Assembly: GCA_014379785.1 (NCBI GenBank)
Contig: JACMLD010000063.1
Span: 1-12,643, forward strand
Source of the DNA: Chitinophagaceae bacterium
GTDB taxonomy: Bacteria > Bacteroidota > Bacteroidia > Chitinophagales > Chitinophagaceae
DNA: 12,643 nucleotides
Direction: 5' to 3'
The stretch's first letter is position 1. Each line of letters begins with the position of its first letter. The position numbers and the translations under genes were made by a program. Shown here one piece after another: positions 11,888-12,643 of the stretch. The notes under the pieces were generated by a model, which saw nothing but the letters and a program-made list of their open reading frames with translations, had not been told where the DNA came from and searched no databases.

Positions 11888-12643
11888 CTAAGTTGCTGAG
11901 AGTTCTTTTATCTTCTCACGAATTTTCAATTCAATTTCGTCTGCCAGTGCAGGATTGTCCTGGAATAACTGCTTAACGGTATCGCGACCCTGTCCCAGTT
12001 TGTCTGAGTTGTAGCTGAACCAGCTACCACTTTTCTGCACAATTCCCATTTCAACACCCATATCCACGATCTCTCCGACCTTAGAAATGCCTTCTCCGAA
12101 AACGATGTCAAATTCTGCTGCGCGGAAAGGCGGAGCCACCTTATTCTTGACCACTTTCACCTTTACCCTGTTACCCACGGCTGCATCTCCGTCCTTTATC
12201 TGAGCCATACGGCGGATATCAAGACGCACAGAAGCATAAAACTTCAAGGCATTACCGCCCGTCGTGGTTTCAGGATTTCCAAACATTACCCCAATCTTCT
12301 CACGGAGCTGATTGATAAATATGCAAATGGTATTTGTCTTATGGATTGTGGCAGTCAGCTTTCTCAGCGCCTGGCTCATCAAACGAGCCTGCAGACCCAT
12401 CTTGCTGTCACCCATTTCTCCTTCCAGCTCACCTTTTGGTACAAGCGCCGCAACTGAATCAATCACGACTACATCAAGCGCCCCCGAAAGAATCAGCCTG
12501 TCCGCAATCTCAAGACCCTGCTCGCCATAGTCGGGCTGGGAGATCAAAAGATTGTCGACATCAACACCCAGCTTTCTCGCATATGCACTGTCGAAAGCAT
12601 GTTCAGCATCTATAATAGCACACATACCGCCCTTCTTCTGAGC
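11888..12643 (-). CDS. recA: Recombinase RecA, 5' part outside the window
   Basis: The C-terminal 251 residues of RecA, the ATP-dependent strand-exchange protein of homologous recombination. The frame stays open to the window edge (first visible residues AQKKGGMCAIIDAEHAFDSA), and about 85 N-terminal residues, including Walker A, are missing, so the internal ATG at 12625 is not the start. Visible signatures are IDAEHAFD (catalytic Glu region), LDVVVIDSVAALVP (Walker B), and the L2 DNA-binding loop with FGNPETTTGGNALKFYASVR. The protein ends shortly after the C-terminal domain (IREKIKELSAT) and lacks the acidic tail of E. coli RecA. A strong terminator follows. The gene converges on the T9SS cargo gene. 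Its promoter and any SOS operator are outside the window. Confidence 0.98.
   Translation of the reverse strand, partial: AQKKGGMCAIIDAEHAFDSAYARKLGVDVDNLLISQPDYGEQGLEIADRLILSGALDVVVIDSVAALVPKGELEGEMGDSKMGLQARLMSQALRKLTATIHKTNTICIFINQLREKIGVMFGNPETTTGGNALKFYASVRLDIRRMAQIKDGDAAVGNRVKVKVVKNKVAPPFRAAEFDIVFGEGISKVGEIVDMGVEMGIVQKSGSWFSYNSDKLGQGRDTVKQLFQDNPALADEIELKIREKIKELSAT

Noticed and set aside
1..12643. CRISPR array, tRNA/rRNA genes, transposase, toxin-antitoxin or phage-defence genes
   Set aside because: None seen on either strand. The only regular arrays have 8-10 bp units without spacers, and all long frames are accounted for by the annotated genes.

Overview
The window looks like chromosomal DNA of a member of the Bacteroidota, most likely a Chitinophagaceae- or Saprospiria-like lineage; this is inferred from gene content, not from a marker-gene search. 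Supporting signs are a secreted protein with a type IX secretion (T9SS) C-terminal sorting domain, signal peptides ending ASA|Q, absence of clear Shine-Dalgarno sites before almost every gene, an imelysin-like plus di-haem peroxidase protein, and intergenic repeats of the 'GTCATTCCGAG...GAGGAATC' kind. No phage, transposase, CRISPR or defence genes are visible.

Layout. Eight genes run on the minus strand in one close-packed train from 10657 down to 68: uvrB, a di-haem cytochrome c peroxidase coupled to it by a TAATG stop/start overlap, polA, a DUF1801/YdeI-type protein, a membrane di-iron sterol desaturase-family hydroxylase, a cytoplasmic DsbA/FrnE-like thioredoxin-fold protein, a lipoprotein amidohydrolase, and a DUF1579 lipoprotein. 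The largest gap in the train is 58 bp (peroxidase to polA), and no convincing internal terminator was found. A 142-bp divergent region with degenerate short repeats separates uvrB from a plus-strand gene for a small T9SS cargo protein (10800-11471). After a repeat-rich 416-bp convergent intergenic region comes the 3' three quarters of recA on the minus strand, cut by the right edge of the window.

Intergenic content. The region 11472-11887 holds a nested inverted repeat in the 3' untranslated part of the T9SS gene, a plus-strand intrinsic terminator (11585-11619), an 85-bp imperfect palindromic element (11623-11707), a 9/10-bp tandem array (11721-11794) and the recA terminator (11824-11850). 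A single arm related to the palindromic element also lies at 27-55, just beyond the last gene of the minus-strand train.

How the genes relate. UvrB (nucleotide excision repair), Pol I (repair synthesis and Okazaki fragment processing) and RecA (recombination) make this a DNA-repair neighbourhood. The other train members (periplasmic haem peroxidase, thiol-disulfide protein, lipid hydroxylase, envelope lipoproteins) are accessory oxidative or envelope functions. Their linkage to repair genes may be simple hitch-hiking on a shared transcript. I see no evidence for a wholly new system; the best leads are the repeat elements, the peroxidase fusion and its coupling to uvrB, and a predicted sliding-clamp motif in Pol I.
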